Below, piece by piece: positions 23,576-25,000 of a DNA stretch of 25,000 bases (within the stretch, counting starts at the first letter, position 1; every line of letters begins with the position of its first letter). Under the pieces are notes generated by a model that saw nothing but the letters and a program-made list of their open reading frames with translations, had not been told where the DNA came from and ran no database searches. Source of the stretch: Paulinella micropora (lineage: Eukaryota > Cercozoa > Imbricatea > Euglyphida > Paulinellidae); contig WBZZ01000480.1 in assembly GCA_019918135.1 (NCBI GenBank), positions 1-25,000 of the forward strand. Reading direction: 5' to 3'. A program made the translations under genes and the position numbers.

Positions 23576-25000
23576 GTAACAACTACAAGTTATGATAGTT
23601 GATACATAAACCGTCGGAAAAATGAAGTAACGGAACTAAAAATAGAAGTGTAAACTTGAAGTAAAACTTGAAAGTTTAAAACAATATTGATAATTTGGTC
23701 CGGTACGGTATTCATTCCGATAAGTGCTTGGATTGAGTGTATACAGACCCCGGCTTACAATAAGTTCATAATATCTTTCTGATCTTAACCGACAAAACGG
23801 AAGCGACGGTAAGAGGAAAATGCAGGGAAGTGATATCAACTGAACTTGAAATGCGGTCGGACCAGAACATCATCGTTTATGAAATTATGTTTAGTACCGC
23901 CTACCCCGCCGGTGACAACGGCTTGAAGGCTGAGTGAAGTTCCGACCGGGAGTCGGAGCCGCCTGATAGTAGCCTGCCAGAGACTGTATTATATTATTCA
24001 TACTAGAGTAATATGTGAGAGTCTCAGTCAATCGACGAGTTATACAATAACTTGAAATAGATTCGTGACTCCGAGTTGGGACAACCCTGCACTGAGCCGC
24101 CTTGTCACGCTTCACTGCGGCTACGAACTTGAAATTGTCGGCGGCTAGGACCATCGATGATGGCGGGCCCGGGCCCGCGGGCCGCGCCGTTCCTTGGCAA
24201 GTGAGCCCATTTTAAGAAAAGGAAGCAAAAGGTATTGGGAGCCGAGCCGTGGGGTGAGGAGGGAATGGTGGTGGCCCGGGGAGGAGGAGGAGGAAGGGGG
24301 GGGGCAAATTGTGTTTCAAACTAGAAGCCAGTTGAGAAAGTAAGACACCATGGAGGCAAGAAAGCCGGTTGAGAAAGTGAGACATGTGTGTGTGTGTGTG
24401 TGTGTGGGGGGGGGGGGGTGAAGAAGGCTTTTGGAATTCGGAGCGCATCATTGTCGGAGGTGCTGAGCTTGACGGAAGACTCCGAAGGCAAAGAACGTGC
24501 CAAGAGAAGGGACAACTGAAATCCAGGGAGTAACGCTTGAGAAACTGACAGGAAAGGAGAAAATAAGGGCTAGAGTGTCAGGAAAAGAGATAGAAAAAAG
24601 GAAAACTGAGCTCTGAAGGGAACAAAGTAGCACGAGAGGTCGAAAACGGCGACGTGTGCTGGAGGCTCCAAAACAAAACCTTTCAAAACAAACCTATGGT
24701 TGCCAAAGCCTAGCGTATATCCTGGCAGCAACTTTGAGTTTGATATTATTACTATAGTGGCATCTTCAATATCATAGCCAACCATAAGATTGGCTGAGTA
24801 GTTTATGATGCAACAGCAGCGACAAGATTAAGCGTAACAACAGGAGCGACATCATTACATGTGTCTTCGACTTTGGAGGGAGCTGAAAGATTTCGCCTAT
24901 GAAACTTCTGAGCTGGTGCGCTGGGAGAGCTTCCTTTTACGAACCATGAATTGCTGTTTTGCGTGGGTGGGTAGTGGGCTAAGACGTTGGCAACAGCAGG
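23576..25000. other. Stretch without a recognisable gene
   Basis: AACTTGAA occurs at 23653, 23665, 23843, 24049 and 24126. A 16-bp perfect palindrome GCGGGCCCGGGCCCGC is at 24163-24178. Purine-rich sequence, a (GT)n tract (about 24385-24405) and a G run follow. GCCAGTTGAGAAAGTAAGACA and a near copy occur about 36 bases apart at 24327-24384. A minus-strand frame at 24570-24785 starts with ATG and looks somewhat protein-like (GFGNHRFVLKGFVLEPPAHV), but I cannot support it as a gene. Confidence 0.6.

Overview
The window looks like a repeat-rich piece of a eukaryotic nuclear genome. It holds two large LTR retrotransposons, a family of tRNA-derived SINEs with long (ATT)n tails, two copies of a small inverted-repeat element, several unexplained repeats, and one recognisable host gene fragment. 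That fragment is split by very short GT-AG introns. There is no sign of bacterial operons. The organism cannot be named from this sequence. The host fragment reads as homoaconitase, an enzyme of alpha-aminoadipate lysine synthesis, and its introns are only 45-74 nt. Both would suit a fungus or another protist using that pathway, but this is inference.

Layout. Positions 1-5421 are the pol part of a Ty3/gypsy element cut by the window start: protease-like region, reverse transcriptase, RNase H, integrase and a further unrecognised reading frame. It is broken by several frameshifts. Positions 5422-5888 are its non-coding 3' side. A block at 5889-7141 carries a SINE, an inverted-repeat element inserted in the SINE tail, and an LTR-like end. 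Related sequence returns at 8581-10147 with three SINEs head to tail. Between the two blocks lie purine-rich and (CAA)n simple repeats and, on the minus strand, at least seven exons from the 3' end of the homoaconitase-like gene (about 7676-8500). The second block cuts that gene on its 5' side.

Positions 10148-14516 hold a repeat present at both 10148 and 13705, two small plus-strand hypothetical frames, a broken minus-strand hypothetical coding region (11594-13284) rich in Ser/Pro/Thr/Ala, and a second inverted-repeat element (14089-14361).

Positions 14517-23575 are an almost complete Ty1/copia element of about 9.06 kb. It has LTRs of 348 and 361 bp, a 5-bp target duplication GTAAC, a polypurine tract, a structured leader with three hairpin repeats, and gag, protease, integrase, reverse transcriptase and RNase H. 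Its Gag combines two CCCH and two CCHC zinc fingers. The frame is interrupted by stops and frameshifts, so this copy is probably not autonomous. Positions 23576-25000 contain no gene I can support.

The nesting gives a partial history. The inverted-repeat element entered an existing SINE tail. The copia element entered a sequence whose two separated halves (13.4-14.5 kb and 23.6-24.1 kb) share a strongly over-represented octamer, AACTTGAA.
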